In this document: piece by piece, positions 25,601-37,883 of the stretch
Numbering within the stretch: position 1 is the stretch's first letter
Layout of the letters: every line of letters begins with the position of its first letter
NCBI GenBank assembly: GCA_017506865.1
Contig: JAFCMP010000540.1
Location: forward strand, 434,001 to 498,000
Direction of reading: 5' to 3'
Length of the DNA: 64,000 nt
Origin: Tribonema minus
Taxonomy: Eukaryota > Sar > Xanthophyceae > Tribonematales > Tribonemataceae
Notes under the pieces: generated by a model
What the model saw: the letters and a program-made list of their open reading frames with translations, nothing else
Told to the model about the DNA's origin: nothing
Databases searched by the model: none
Translations under genes and position numbers: made by a program

Positions 25601-27985
25601 TTGCTAATCACATGAGCGCAGTCGAGCAGGCAAATTTTGAGTCATAACTCACGCTGATGCATGTTGAAATTTACTGGTACATCTGGTGATCAGCCAGAGC
25701 AAACAAGGGCATGCATTATGCACAAGCACAGCACCTTCGCCGTCCATCTCCTTCCCCACCAATCAATGTCTGACCGTGTGCTGCATTGGTGCACTGTCCC
25801 GTCAACATTTGCCATGGGTTTGATGCATGAGTCCGATGTGTCGCTTCATGTAGGAGCCTGACTGCGCAGAGACAAATGCTGCCACTTTCAGTGTTGCTAC
25901 GCTGGCTCAGTTTGGACTTATTCATCACAGGCATGGTAAAGGCTTGTCTGCGGTGCCTGTGCAGCAGGAAAGCCGCCCCCACCAGGCCTCCCAGCACTTC
26001 TAGCACTATGGCGCCTTTAGCGCGTGATGTCTTGTATATCTTATCCTATCGTGCACTCGTGACTGAAGTGCCTTTCGAACATCATCGCTGCGCGCTGACT
26101 CGCTGTTTCACGCTCGTTGAACACCACTCCGCATGACAGTTGTCAGTGAACTACACGCCCAAGAGCGTGTCACTGTTTGGCGAATCGGAGGTGGCGGTGG
26201 GTGGCGACGACGGCATTGTGCGCATATACGCCCTCTCCGGCAGCACTCTCACCGAGGTGAGACTAATAATACATGAGAAAGTCGCATCTGTTGATGCTCA
26301 AGCTACCACTAGCTGAAAGGTGTCAGCAGAGATCATGCAGCGGGCCTAGTACGAGTAAACTGTGCAACTGGCACTCGCTTCTGGCTCCTGTGTGCTGACA
26401 AGACTGTTTGCCATGGGGACATGCGTGGTGTGGTCCCTTCTGGCTTCATGCCCCCTAGACACTGTAAAGCTTGAGCCACGTGCCCACACTGCACACATTC
26501 CGGTAATCAATTGACCAAGTGCTTGTCCCTTCCTATCAGAAACCAAGGCGCTGCCGGCGATTTGCTGCCTTGGTTTCCTTTTCTCTCCGCGGGCGGCGTG
26601 AGGCTAGCGAGAGAGCAACGCGCTGCAAGCGGCGGCGCAGTCACTTTGGCCAGTAATTTGAAAGCTTGCATGTATCGAAGGCATTCACACCACACAAGCA
26701 TAGTACGATCAAGGGTGAGGGGCGATGCCCTTCTCCCAAGTGCCCTCTACCCAAGTGCCCCGCACGCATTTGCCCTGCGAGACAGAGGCGCTTATGCCAG
26801 TGCTCAATGCGTCACACGCACCATCACTTGATGCTCATCATCGCCGCGTCTCATGGCTGACGTGCCGCAGACCAAGGCGCTGCCGCCGGTGCGCGGCGCC
26901 GCTGCCTCAGTCGCCTTTTCGCCCGATGGCGCACACCTCGCGGTGGGCGACTCGCAGAAGGAGATTGTCGTGTACGCGCGTGCGGGGGGGGCGTGGGACC
27001 CCCTCGTGCAGGGCCTGTGGCAGTTCCACACCAGCACGGTCGCGGCGCTGGCGTGGTCGCCCGACAACACGTGAGCGACGGACGCGCGCTGCTGTTTATA
27101 CTGCTGCTCGTTTGCCAGCACTGAGGGCAATCAACATGTGATCTTATTGAGTACTTTCGGGCTGCCCTGCGCGCTGAATATTTCTCCGAGGCTCAGGAGT
27201 ACGCACAGGGTTGATTTAAGGATATGTGTGGGGTCAGCCTTGTTTGCAGGGATGCCCCAGCCTCCTGCATCGCCACTCTACAACCGTAAAGAGGTGTCTA
27301 TGCATGCTTCCGGTGGCCCCCTCTCATGAAAGGGCAGGCGTGGTGAGGTGGCGGTGCTTACATAACTGCAGACAGTGAGCACCTGATGCACGCGCCATTT
27401 GTTTGCACTAAGCTTGCACTGTATTGTGTTTCTATCTTGCTCGCACCGTGGAAGCATCCACGCACTTGTCTGGTGGGTGACACCATGACTCATAGTACTC
27501 TGATTAAGCGACTCTGCTGGGGTATGTGCTGGCTGCTGAGGGATGTGCGGCGATGTGGATGAGACCACCTCAAATGATTTGTTGCCAAGCGCAATCAACG
27601 AGCGCAAGTGCCACGCGAACGTTGCAGTAGCTGTGCCATGTTTTTCGCACAGCTCCCCACCAGTTGCGCCAGACGTTGGTACTCAAAGAGCTTGGAACTT
27701 GAAATTCATGGGCATTCTTGCCACTGGACCTGCACTGGAATTTATGCAAATGTTTTTTTGCACTTGATCACGAATCGCAGGCTCCTGGCCTCCGGTGGTC
27801 CCGACGAGACCATCTACGTGTGGTCCATCGCCAAGCCGCGCAAGCGTATCACGTACAAGTTTGCGCACCGCGACGGCATATCGGGGCTGTGCTGGGTGGA
27901 CGCGGACACGCTAGCGTCGGCCGGCGGCGACCACTGCGTCGCGCGCTGGGACGTCGGCAAGGAGAAGGGCGCCACCTTTGCCTGA
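16662..27985 (+). CDS. AIP1: actin-interacting protein 1 (WD-repeat protein 1)
   Basis: Thirteen exons join in phase to encode 627 residues, against about 606 in human WDR1: 16662-16784, 17000-17191, 18002-18139, 19790-20002, 20616-20676, 21576-21709, 22560-22688, 23688-23846, 24770-24939, 25483-25525, 26140-26256, 26871-27070 and 27781-27985. AIP1 binds cofilin-decorated actin filaments and speeds their disassembly in the cytosol. The exons show WD40 blades along the whole length. Examples are FSPSG then GKVRVWSW, FFKGPPF and VRFSPDGARIATAGSDYK, VWIYDGTTGEPV, SADKTCRLWNV, LAWSPDN, ETIYVWSI and ARWDVGKEKG, matching the two-propeller AIP1 fold. Intron 8 uses a GC donor (GCAAGT at 23847). Several introns contain decayed copies of adjoining exon ends. 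The ATG chosen opens the first exon in a strong context. Confidence 0.92.
19411..19700 (+). repeat. two acceptor-side echoes of AIP1 exon 4
   Basis: Around 19437-19490 and 19627-19695 the sequence repeats the intron end and start of exon 4. The real junction is at 19789/19790 (CAG then GTGGGACACGCGAAGGGCGT). The second copy differs at only a few positions over about 65 bases; the first is more decayed. The pre-acceptor segment with GACACC and TAGTGGCTTT is also shared. The copies are about 160-190 bases apart, as expected for tandem duplication across the intron-exon boundary. Confidence 0.85.
20078..20315 (+). repeat. three donor-side echoes of AIP1 exon 4
   Basis: Positions 20078-20160 repeat the last 80-odd bases of exon 4 (AAGGACCAGCACA... 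to TCTGACTACAAGGT) with a GTGGGC donor-like sequence. Two shorter copies follow near 20203 and 20261. Each keeps the TCTGAC(T)ACAAGG core and a downstream GCTGACAG segment. The first copy keeps the reading frame of the exon (VVRFSPDGARIATAGSDYK). Confidence 0.85.
21771..21830 (+). repeat. donor-side echo of AIP1 exon 6
   Basis: Copies the exon 6 end at 21660-21715 (GACAGCAAGGCAGTTGAACA...GACGCCCCTGAGGT) as GACAACAAGGCCGTGGAGCA...GACGCCCCTGAGGT. One G in the middle is missing, so the frame is broken. Confidence 0.85.
22306..22500 (+). repeat. two acceptor-side echoes of AIP1 exon 7
   Basis: The real exon starts at 22560 with GTGGGCGACATGCAGGTGTC. Copies begin near 22437 (same first 16 bases after GTGCAG) and near 22308 (more diverged, GAGGGTGACATGCA). 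A 20-base C run (22531-22550) separates the nearer copy from the true acceptor. Confidence 0.75.
23455..23990 (+). repeat. echoes on both sides of AIP1 exon 8
   Basis: Upstream, 23455-23560 repeats the pre-acceptor sequence (CTCACCGAGCTGCTCGCTGCTT) and the exon start (GTGGCAGTCACGGCCATGAG). Downstream, 23897-23990 repeats the exon end together with its GC donor (GCACTCCA...GGCAAGTTCAACTGGAT) and the following intron. The true exon is 23688-23846. Confidence 0.85.
25047..25089. repeat. interstitial telomere-like tract
   Basis: Degenerate CCTAGCCCTAAAG...CCCCTAACCCTCACCCTAAAG in intron 9 of AIP1, followed by a run of CAG triplets. Confidence 0.65.
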
Positions 27986-29119
27986 GCGCTGATGACGCGC
28001 AGCAGCTGAGCCGTGCTGGTGATGCACTGTGTAGCAGCGGAGAGGCAGGTGATGTGGCAGGTGACTCGGGGCTGGTGCTTACCCAGCGGCTGAGGAGGGG
28101 GTAAGGAAGGGGTGTCGTGCAGGGGCGCAGAGCCTCGCTTGCCTCAGGGGAGCTCAAGTGACAAGCTGAACACATCAGCAGGAGGCAGGTGCACACGCCT
28201 GCTGCATGTCTTTGGGGGGGGGGGGTCGAGGTCCGCCAATGGTGAGGGGGGGCACAACGAGGAGACAAGGAGACCAAGGGGTTTGAATAGAAGAGTACAT
28301 CAGCTGGAAGTATGCGTTCTTGAAGTGGTGATGCATTGTATTGTGGCAGTGCAAATTGGGTCATTTGTGCACAATTGTGTGCGGGCACTGCCCAAAGAGG
28401 GTGGTCGTTGTTGTTGACACAATACATTTGAAGCCAGCATCGACAGCGCTTCTGCCGATCAGAGCTTTGAAACACAAAACTCACTCTTCACAAAGCGCTG
28501 TGCTTCGTGCCCGCCTCATGCGCTATATTTTCTGCTGTTTCTGTGCATTGGTTCAATTTGTGTTCCACATGCGAGCATCTACTTGCAAGCCGCGACTCCG
28601 CACATGTCATGTATGTTTGCCCTTCATAGGCACACAGGTTGCAAAACATGCACATTTTTCAGGTATGGAACTTGTATGTATGTGTATTGGTTTTGGTTTT
28701 TACAACATGCCACTCCGCAGAGGGCTGGACATATGGCAGCCGCACTGCTCGGTGTGCCAGCAGCATGCATCTGAGCTGAAAGTCTGTATCGCTGGCAACT
28801 AGGCTGTGCGGTATAAATCATCAACTTGTGAAACAAGTCAATGGAAAAGTGCGTTTTTCAGCATCACTAGTATCTGATGTGTGATCTGCGGCGCGAGCCA
28901 CATGACGGCGATCAATGTGCCACTGGGTATCGGGTGATTGCGTGATCTAGGGGGGGTGGGGGCTGCCCCAGCTACTGCAGCAGCAGCAGCTCGCCATCAC
29001 AACGGGTAGGTACGGATAGGTACGTACGCGTTATGTCATGATTGCCCGGACATACATGCATTGACGGCCTAGAATTTTGCCCAAGTAGCGGGCTAGGGGG
29101 GGGTGGGGCTTGACACAAG

Positions 29120-29591
29120 TAGGGTTAGGGGGTTTAGGGTTTGACTGCGGGGCTGCGTACGTGGGCTATAGCAGTGTGGCAAGAGGCATCCTGCCCAAGA
29201 CAGAGGATGAGAGCAACTTATGGGCGCTGCGCACAACGAGCCGTGCTGCTGCTGGCGCCCAGGCTCGCTGGAAGTGCGGCTACTGCCTCGGCGTGTATTC
29301 ATACTTCGAAGTACGTTCAAGTTGCCAAGCATGCGTGTGGCCATGGTAAAACAGAGGTTTCTGACAAGAGTGTCACATTGCAATGCTGATATCTCCGGCG
29401 GGTTGCCTAGACTTCCCGCCCATCTCACTAGAGAGCCTAGGCTGGCAAATGGATTGAGATATGGAGGAGGGGACGCGCTGCCCCAAAGGTGCAGACAATG
29501 CTCGAACGCACATGCGGGCAGGCTTCCACCAATGCGCCCTGCACCATCCTAACCCTAGCCCTACTGAGGGTTTGAGGTTAGGTTTAGGGTA
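29120..29591. repeat. pair of telomere-like tracts
   Basis: 29120-29142 reads TAGGGTTAGGGGGTTTAGGG. 29547-29591 has CCTAACCCTAGCCCTA followed directly by the opposite strand form GAGGTTAGGTTTAGGGT. Both TTAGGG-like and TTTAGGG-like units occur. Confidence 0.65.
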
Positions 29592-30021
29592 TAACAGCAA
29601 CTAGGGGTTTGCCGTCATTAGCCGCCATTACCCAGAATCTTGCATACTTGCGTCGCTACGCGTACTTACATTGCTACCTGTACTTACGTCGTGAACAACC
29701 CTGATCATCACTGACAAGAGCAGCGCTCGTGACGCAACTTCTGCAGCAGCACCATCATCAACAGCAGCGCTTGTGATGCAACGCCTTTCACCTAACACAA
29801 CTGCGGCGGCGCACACATTTCATTGGCATCTAAATCAACTTTAACTTCACTGACTTCAACACATCAGCAGCACGCAGTGCGCACGCCAACACTTAAATCT
29901 GCCAGTGCGTGCAGCACGCTTCCTGACACGCTGGCCCACGCCGTCATGATAGCGGTGCCTGCGGCGCTGGCAGATTCCTACGCGCAGCGCGCGCGCCATG
30001 GTCTATGTCAACGTCAACAAA

Positions 30022-30716
30022 CCACATGCCGCTACCAGCAAATTGAATGCCGCACCGACATCTCAGGCCCGGGCGTCAATGCAATAGAGGGGCAGCGTGC
30101 CCCATTCGGGCACCTTTACCGGTGTAAGGTTCACCACCTGCAAGTCCGGCCATGGCTGCGTTGATGCTCCTATGCGTGCATGTGCAGCTACGTACACGAC
30201 AGGCACACCCCGGCACCTACGTCCCGCCTCCCCCCATTGATGATGCCGCAGCGACTGCGTGGCACATGGCTAACCCCGGGCACAATCCTGGCACCCCCCC
30301 CTGTTGCGGCCGGCCACCAGGGACCGCGGCCTGCGGTCTGTGGTGGCTGGCGGGGACAGGTGGGTTGCCGGGATTGTGCCCGTAGGGAGCAAGGGGTCAT
30401 GCAGTCCCTCGGTGTCACCGACTCGGAGGAGGAGGAGGAGGGGCGTGCGTGCCGGTGCATATACTCTAGGTAGTGGCACATGCATGCGTATGAGCAAAAG
30501 CATAACCACGGTCGGACTGAAGGTGGTGTACGCCGGGGCATCTGTCGTGTACGCAGCCGCGCATGCACGCATACGAACAAAAACGCAGGCATGGCCGGAC
30601 TTGCAGGTGGTGAACCTTCAAATTGAAGCGGTACAGGTGCCCGAATGGGGCACGTTGCGCCTCGGTAGCGTTGACACCAGGGCCTGAGGTGTCGGTGCGG
30701 TATTGCTGGTAGAAGT
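30022..30716. mobile_element. large imperfect palindrome (foldback-type element)
   Basis: The segment 30022-30328 is matched, inverted, by 30332-30716, with the centre near 30330 (GGGACCGC GGCC TGCGGTCT). The outer arms are highly similar over 100-200 bases. The right arm is longer because an internal block near 30483-30600 is duplicated. Read outward-in, both arms share the frame with SGPGVNA and QRAPFGHLYR, which suggests they derive from coding or formerly coding sequence. The mobility assignment is an inference from structure; no transposase was found. Confidence 0.6.
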
Positions 30717-32175
30717 ACCTGGTGTGTGTGGACATTGGCGTAGACCATTTGTGGAAGGTAGCCAGTTGTATTCCTGCACCCAGGAGGCGTTGGACAGGTG
30801 GACAAGATTAGAGATAGACGCGAGGTTGCGAGGCAGCGGCAGCAGCTGACAGGGCGACAAAGGCAAAGAGCAAATGTATGAAGGACACAGCTCCTATCAC
30901 ACAGACTAACACGACAGTATCCGAAGATAAACTGAAGAAACAAGAGCAATGCCATCTCAAGGGGGGGCAGCACATTTGACGAAACCAGAGCACGACTGAA
31001 AGCGCGACCAGACATGAGATGAAAGGTGGCGGGACAAAGGGACGATGCGGCGCGGTGCTGTCGACACTTATCCCTAAAAACGAGAGACAGAACACGCATT
31101 CGGCATGGCGGCAGCTGCCTAGCAGCAAGAAACTGGCAGGTGCGAAGACGCTGGCGAATGCCAGAACGTGGTCGTTGTGATTTCGTGCGTGCACACGATC
31201 TGTGCCTCTTTGAAAGCCAGACGACCAGCTCGTGTGCGGTCTGTGATGGCAGCCTCGTCAACACAGAACGCATGCTTGACCGTGAAACAAGACACTGACT
31301 CGCGATCCGCCACTCACCTGATTGTGAGGACGACGGTGGCGCAGTAGTGGTCCTGAGAATACTGGTGAGCCGTAGGTGCTGGCGCTTGTCCTGGTGTGTG
31401 TGTGCCTGCGCAGAGTGTAGTGAATAGCCTCTGTGACTGTGTGCCACAGCGAGAACGCAGCATGACACGCGCCTTCCAACTGCTGACTCGCCTCCCTTCA
31501 ACCTGTCTTGGTTGCCAAACTGAAGCAGCTTACCTTTTGATGCTGTCATGAATGCAAACAAGCAAGCTGGAAGAGCAAAACAAGTAGACACGCTTCAGAG
31601 AACTCAAATGGATGTTGTGCGAAAGGAAACGCGATGCGCTCACCGGATGTCTTATTCTGCTGCTGAGGAACGGAAGGCTTGGGCTGGACGATGGCTGGTG
31701 CAGCAAGGTTCGGGCTTGCTGCTTGCAGGGGAGGTTTTTGTGCTGTGCATACAACTTTGATGTGCCCTTTGGCATGTGACCCAACTAATTGCACCTGCCT
31801 TCAACTAAGGTCAGGCCAGCTCTCAATCACATGTCAAGGTCTACACTGACTACACAGGTCTACTGAGACCTGTGCCAACCTGTGAGGTGTAACTGCCTGT
31901 AACTGTCTGAATACACCCCCAAGCCGTATCAGATCCCCCTTCTTTGCTGAGCATCGCCCTCGATGCGGTCTTGAACTCGAAGCAGCAGATTCGCAGTCTC
32001 CTAGTGTAGTTGCAGCATGCTCGCACTAAGTGCACTACTGAGCATGGAGGCCAATATGTAACTGGTTGGAACCCCCATTAAACACCTGGGAGGCAAACCT
32101 GTTAGTCAGGGAAATCCTCTCTGCAGGAAAAGGGAGTCGCCGGCCTCAGCTTTGACTCAACTCGAGTCCCCACAA

Positions 32176-32512
32176 CTACTTCGCAGTCTCCTCTGAGGAT
32201 GTACTGCGAGCGGCGAGCCCGTTCCAAGATGAATGTGGGCTGTCTTTTGGCCTGCGGTAGTCACCCGGACGTAAACGCATTCGCCTGACAGTCTTCTCAC
32301 TGTCGAACAGCACATCAAACGTGAACTGCGACCTGGCGGGGTAGAACTCGCCCAGGACGCCGCGACTCCAGCCTGTTGGAAAGTGATACCAAACCACTTC
32401 ACCCTCAAAGCTTGATCCGAAATCAGACGGCAGTCTGGGTAGCCTTACCAGCGAGATCTGCGGCTGAGCAGAATCTTGGGCGAGCTTGCCCTCCTCGTGT
32501 GGCGTCTCTCTC
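32176..32512 (-). pseudogene. decayed coding fragment, probably from a retroelement
   Basis: A minus-strand frame open from 32512 to a TAG at 32176 reads like real protein. It has LPRLPSDFGSSF, then VVWYHFPTGWSRGVLGEFYP, FTFDVLFDSEK and RLRPGDYRRPK. The W/Y-rich, small beta-barrel-like pattern could be a chromo- or Tudor-like module, as found at the end of some retroelement polyproteins. There is a stop just upstream in frame, no ATG and no clear splice context. I cannot name the family. It might instead be an exon of an unidentified gene. Confidence 0.35.
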
Positions 32513-33347
32513 TCACCCCGGACTTTTCCAGGTCACATTAGGTGTACAAGGTTGACTGGACCTGAGTCTCCCAGGTCAGCACTCAACCTCATCAGAGGTG
32601 GCCAATAACAGAAAGAATGCGCTGAGCGCAGTGTTGACTAGGCTGCTGCATCTTATCTTTCACGATTGCATAGGACAACCGGCCGCCCTTGAGCCCTTCA
32701 TAAATCCACAAGTCCACAGGGGCAGAGACAATGCAGGTACTGCAGGTTTTTCCTAACGTTACAGTTGACTCTGAGACAATCATGTTGAAGACTCTAAGAG
32801 TCACCTTGGCCAAGCCAACACACTGGTCACAAGTAAATTATTACTGCATACGCGACTGTGTGTGAAGAATCCCCACGTATGCGAATTTGCTTTTGAAAAA
32901 AGCTTTCCAGGTAGCAACCTTCAAGCTGGCTATAGTATATCCGAATGAGTTGGCTATCGCATGTCACTGCCAATCACATTGCACAACGGACTCAATGATA
33001 GCGCTGCAAACACTGCTAAACAACTCCCCGGGCGCCCGTTGCTGTGCGGTGGCACATGGACGACTCTGGTCTCTTTTCTTACTCCCAAGTTGGTCTTGAA
33101 GATTGGCTCACATCCCACCAACGCTGCTTATGCCAGCTGCGCACTGAAACGCATTTGAAGCACATGGGCTATACATCGCCGGCACATGACATTGAGTTTG
33201 CACAGTGCCACCACGTGATACCGTCCAGGCAGTTGGCAACACGTGCACCATTGAAACGAAAAACAGTGAGAAAAACATGCAGGAAACATGAGCTCTGTTG
33301 CGGTAGTATGTACCCAATTCTTGGGGCAAATTGCGGCTGTGCTGCGG

Positions 33348-36300
33348 TCACTGCTGCTGCTGCTGCAGTGGGCGCTTGCTCAGCACACTGTACAAGTCAT
33401 ACACGACGTCTTCTGGCAGCGCTAGCTGCACGCGCACGGCCTCCACCGTGGCCTTCCCATCAGCGCTCAGCGCTCCCGGCAGGCAGCCCTGCTCCACACA
33501 GGCACAAGACACGAGGGTCAGCACTTCACAAGCAGGACGTCATATCAACATGGGCTAGAGTGCTTGGCGCGATGGCGGGTATGATGAGAGACTGTCTTGT
33601 GTCAACGCGCTGTTGAGTCAGGCGGGGCGCAGTGCATGATGCCATGACGCTACAAAATTGTTGTGTGCGCACTGAGCCAACCGACAACAACAGCTTGCGT
33701 CCTTGACGGAGCCTGTGACGTGGCACGCCTTGGCCAAGTACTGACACTCAGTCACGTAAGCATGGATGCCACTGAGAGAGGAGCAATGGTGTGAATTCAC
33801 ATCAAGTCTCGGCACAACCACGCGTGCAAGTTTCAGTTTTACTGTCCTGCAATTTCGTGAGTCCGCTGCACGAACCCATGCAATTCGCACCTCTGCGGCG
33901 TGGTCTGAGCTGCTGCACATTGTCAAGCAGCTGAGTCATCCTTATATCCGCAGCAAACATGACTATGATGCGCTTAGCGATATTCACAAACCTTCACCAG
34001 CGCTTTCCACACAACTTCAACAATAGAGCATCAATGCTCGTGCGCAACCGATGCTCCACCACCCCGTTGCCTGCTTCTACGCCTTATGTTTACTTCTGAA
34101 AAGACATCATTATTTCCATCTGTCACGTCATGACGCACCTCAGCGCGCACAATCTGTGCGACCTCCGCCGCAAACATGCCGCGCCGAATCTCATCCGGCA
34201 CCGCCAGATCCTCCCGCAACCGCAGCCCCATATCCGCCGCCGCGGCGCGTATCCGCTTTGACGCCTCCGCCGCCGCCCCCGTGTCCCCCAAGCCCTCATC
34301 CCTGCCGCTGACGCCATTGGCGCCGCTGCTGTTGGGTCGCGTGGGGGGGAGTTGGGGGGCGAGCTCGGCGACCTGGGCGCGGAGGAAGGCCTTCTTGCAG
34401 CGCGACAGGGTCTCCTCGCAGACGATGGGCGTGAGGCCGAGGGAGTCCTGCATGACCTGGCGTTGAGCGGTGTCACGTTTGGGAGCGGTTGGGGGGGGGG
34501 CCGAGGGGGGGGGGTCTGAGCGTTGCACTCGGGGACAAGTGACGGTATATGTGTACGCCCCCCTCACGAAGCTGGCAATTCAAAGTGGAGCAGTCCATCC
34601 CCCTTCTTGTACGGGCCCCTCTCTTGTGTTAAGGCCCATTGGCGTGCTGTGCACAGGTCCCAATCCGCTGGGGGGAGGGGGGGGGGGGGGCAGGGGGAGG
34701 GTGTTCACTCGGGCATCTACGGTAAGTGACATTACATGGAGTCACACGCTATGCGCCAATGCAGTACCATGAACAGCGCACTTGCGAGTTAAGGTGTGGG
34801 TGCGCCTCAGACTGATACCCACCCAATGTTGTATTAGAAGACCTTGCACTTGACAAAGCCACAGTCAGAGTCAGCTGCAGGTGCCTTTTGGTTGTGTGCA
34901 GTGTGCTGAAACACAATAGGGCTGCTACAGGCGAGATACCACCGAGCACAGCTGCTGTCTAGCAGGGCATCACTTCGCGGTTGCCGAGCTCATACACTTG
35001 AGGCAATTTTGTAAAAGCTAAAGGGCGCCAAGTGTGTAGCAGGGAACTTAGGGTGGTGGTGGCAGCAGTGGGCGGTATAGGCCTCAGTGTGCTTAATCGA
35101 AGCCAAACCCAACTCTCAAACCACCAGTCTCACCTTCAGCAGCGCCAGATCTTCAGAGCCAACTTCCCAATCTGCCTCTAGCGCCGCCGTTGCGTAGGCT
35201 GAGTACAGCCTCGCCCCCTCCCCCCTGTTGAGCTCGGTCAGCCGGTAACCACCGAGTCCCTGCACCAACGGTCAGACGCGAACAACAAAATGTCTCAGCA
35301 ATGGGCGAGCAAAAGGCAAAAGGGCCAGGCGACAGCTGCTGCCAATTGTCAAGGCAAAACGTCGGGGAGCAGATGACAGTTTCAATTTCTGCCGGTGCCG
35401 TTGCTGAAGATTGCCAGGCTCTGCTCACATCACAGACGCCATGACATGCAGTGAATGTCAGTCATAATCAGTTGCAGGGGACTTGATTTTGCTTTGCGTG
35501 CACTTGAACATTTACGTTGATCCAAAAGTGTTCAAGTACTTCGAAGGACTCTAGTAATTTCTAAAGTATTTCAGTACTCTGTCGTGTGTTGGGCATTGGC
35601 GTTCGCAACACCCCACAGCTTCCATTCACCAGCCCTCCTGATGCAGCCTGCATCCCAGTTACTTGGAAGCATGGACATGGGCATTTGTGACACTGCGCCT
35701 TCTGCTCACCAGCCCTCGTCTCAGCTTACTCCGGCACCATGACAACGCCCTTGACTTCAATTATCAGTGCACACTTCACAGCAATGCTTCACGACGGCTG
35801 CGGTGCGCGCGCACTGCTCACCAGCGCTGCTTGAACTCACAAGTATTGAAGTACTCTGTCGTGTGTTGAGCATTGGTGTTCGTAACGCTAAACATTCCAT
35901 TCAACAGCCCACCTGTATTACTTGCAAGCTTGAATAATGCCCGTGCCTCACATTTACAGTGCTGAATCCACACTCATGCTTTCTTCAATTAACAGCAGTG
36001 CTCACCAGCGCTGCCGCCAGCCCCTCCCGCTTCGCAAGCAGCGCCCGTGCCTCCGCCCTCCCCTCCCCCCCCCGCCGATACCGAAATGCCTCCCCCAGGA
36101 AGAACAGATACGCCGCCTCCGCTTCCGACTGCAGAACGGGCGCCGCAGTGGAGAACGCGCCGCCCTGAGCGCTGCTGCTGCTGCTGCTGCTGCGATGTTC
36201 CGCCAGCTGCGGCACGCCGAGTGGCGTGGGCTGCTGCAGCGCCGCCGCGGCTGCCTCCTGCATCGCCTGTATCTGAGCACGAAGAGAGCGGCAGCAGCAC

Positions 36301-37840
36301 GAGCGCCGGCAGGGTTGGTGCAAGGGAGCGGTGTATGTGAGGCAGCTGGCTAGTACTAGTCACTGGTCTGAAAGGAAGATCAGTGAGTGCGCGTAACTGT
36401 CGGTACAGATGGGATTGCCCCAGCTTCAACGTCCAGGTGTGATATTAGCGGCGCTATCGGTACTGATGGTCAGGATCTCGGGCGGAATTGCATCGTTGCA
36501 CTGCGCTCACGCAGTTCCTGGCGCGCCCAGGGCGCTTACCGGAGCACTGCCGCTGCCGCTGCAGCACGCTCACACGCAGGCTTGCACGCACGCACAGCCT
36601 GAATGACGCCCGCCCCCCCGCGCCACACACCCAAACCGCCCTCACGACATCGCATAGCATGGCAGTGCTCGCCTGCTTGCACGCGCTGCACAGCGTCGCA
36701 CACGCTTGCCAAAATCCAGCATACTGTACTTCACCGCAGCCCTACTCAATGCAGACGCTGGCCATCGCACACACGCACACCCATACGAAGAGCTCGCGGC
36801 TGGCGCCGAGGCCGCACGGTGCAAAAGCGGTGCACAAGCGAACCGCAATGCGTCCATGCACCATGCTCTCACAAAACGATATCCGGGATAGATTGCCCCC
36901 AAATAACAACATGGCAGTGCTCATATGGCACATACGCACCACGCCGCTGCGCTCGTACAGCGCCAGCACGTCCAGGATGCGCCGCAGCGCCTCCGCAGCG
37001 GCGCCGCCCGCCGCCGCCGCGGCGCCCAGTGCGCGCCCCTCCGCCCTCGCCTCTGCTACCGCATCAAGCGCAGCGCGCCACCGCGGCGCCGCGTGCGCGT
37101 TGAATGCGTCGAGGTACGCAGCGCGCGCAGCGCCGCGGCTGACGCCGAGCCGCCGCCGCAGCGCCTCCAGCGGCGTGGCGCTGTCGCTGCCGTCGTCCGC
37201 TGCTGCTGCCTGCGGCGCGGGGGTGTCGCGGGATGGACAGAGAGGAAGCGGTGGGGTGGTGTTGTGTGACAGGGAGGCATCGGAACAGAGGGGCACAGAG
37301 GTAAGACGTGGGGGCGTTAAGGCAGCGGCTCTAGCGGCGCTGCGCTGTCGCTGTCGTCGTCTGATGCTGCCTGCAGTGCGTGTGTTGCGGGATGGAGAGA
37401 GTGGAAGCGGTTGGTGTCGAATGGTGACAGTGGGCATTATGCCGCGGTCAGTTGAAGGTGCAGCAGTGCTGCAGCGCTGCTGCTGCTGTGCCACTGTGTG
37501 TCGGCAGCCGAGTACGCCTGCGCCAGGGTGCGACGAGCTGCGAACTGTGCATACATTGCCGCAGCACCTGCAGCGGGGCGCTGTTGCCATCACCCCATGA
37601 CAAGCAGGGATGTGTACACGTGAGCATCAGGTACAGGAACATAAGCACAAACTCCACCGATTCGCGGGCACCACAAGCGCCTCAACAACCGTCACTGCCA
37701 TGGCAGCGGCGCCTGCATGCGTGCTGCACTGTGCGCTCCACGAGCATTGCCGCTGGCAGCAGCAGCGCATCAGCGCACGACAAACGACGCATGCACGACC
37801 GCAACCCCCATCTTGCCCTGCTGCCACTACACACCTCCCC

Positions 37841-37883
<43 letters not shown>

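Larger units (their letters stand above)
27986..33347. other. convergent intergenic region between AIP1 and TIC110
   Basis: The 3' ends of AIP1 (plus) and TIC110 (minus) face each other across 5.4 kb. The region contains G-rich tracts near 28214 and 28950 and two telomere-like tracts (29120-29142 and 29547-29591). A large palindrome lies at 30022-30716 and a decayed coding fragment at 32176-32512. I see no intact gene. A 467-codon minus frame (31591-30188) lacks an ATG at its start and any recognisable domain. Confidence 0.5.

Noticed and set aside
30188-31591. 467-codon open frame on the minus strand
   Set aside because: It does not begin with ATG, shows no domain, overlaps the palindrome and has Cys/Arg/Pro/Ser-rich composition typical of a chance frame in GC-rich antisense sequence.
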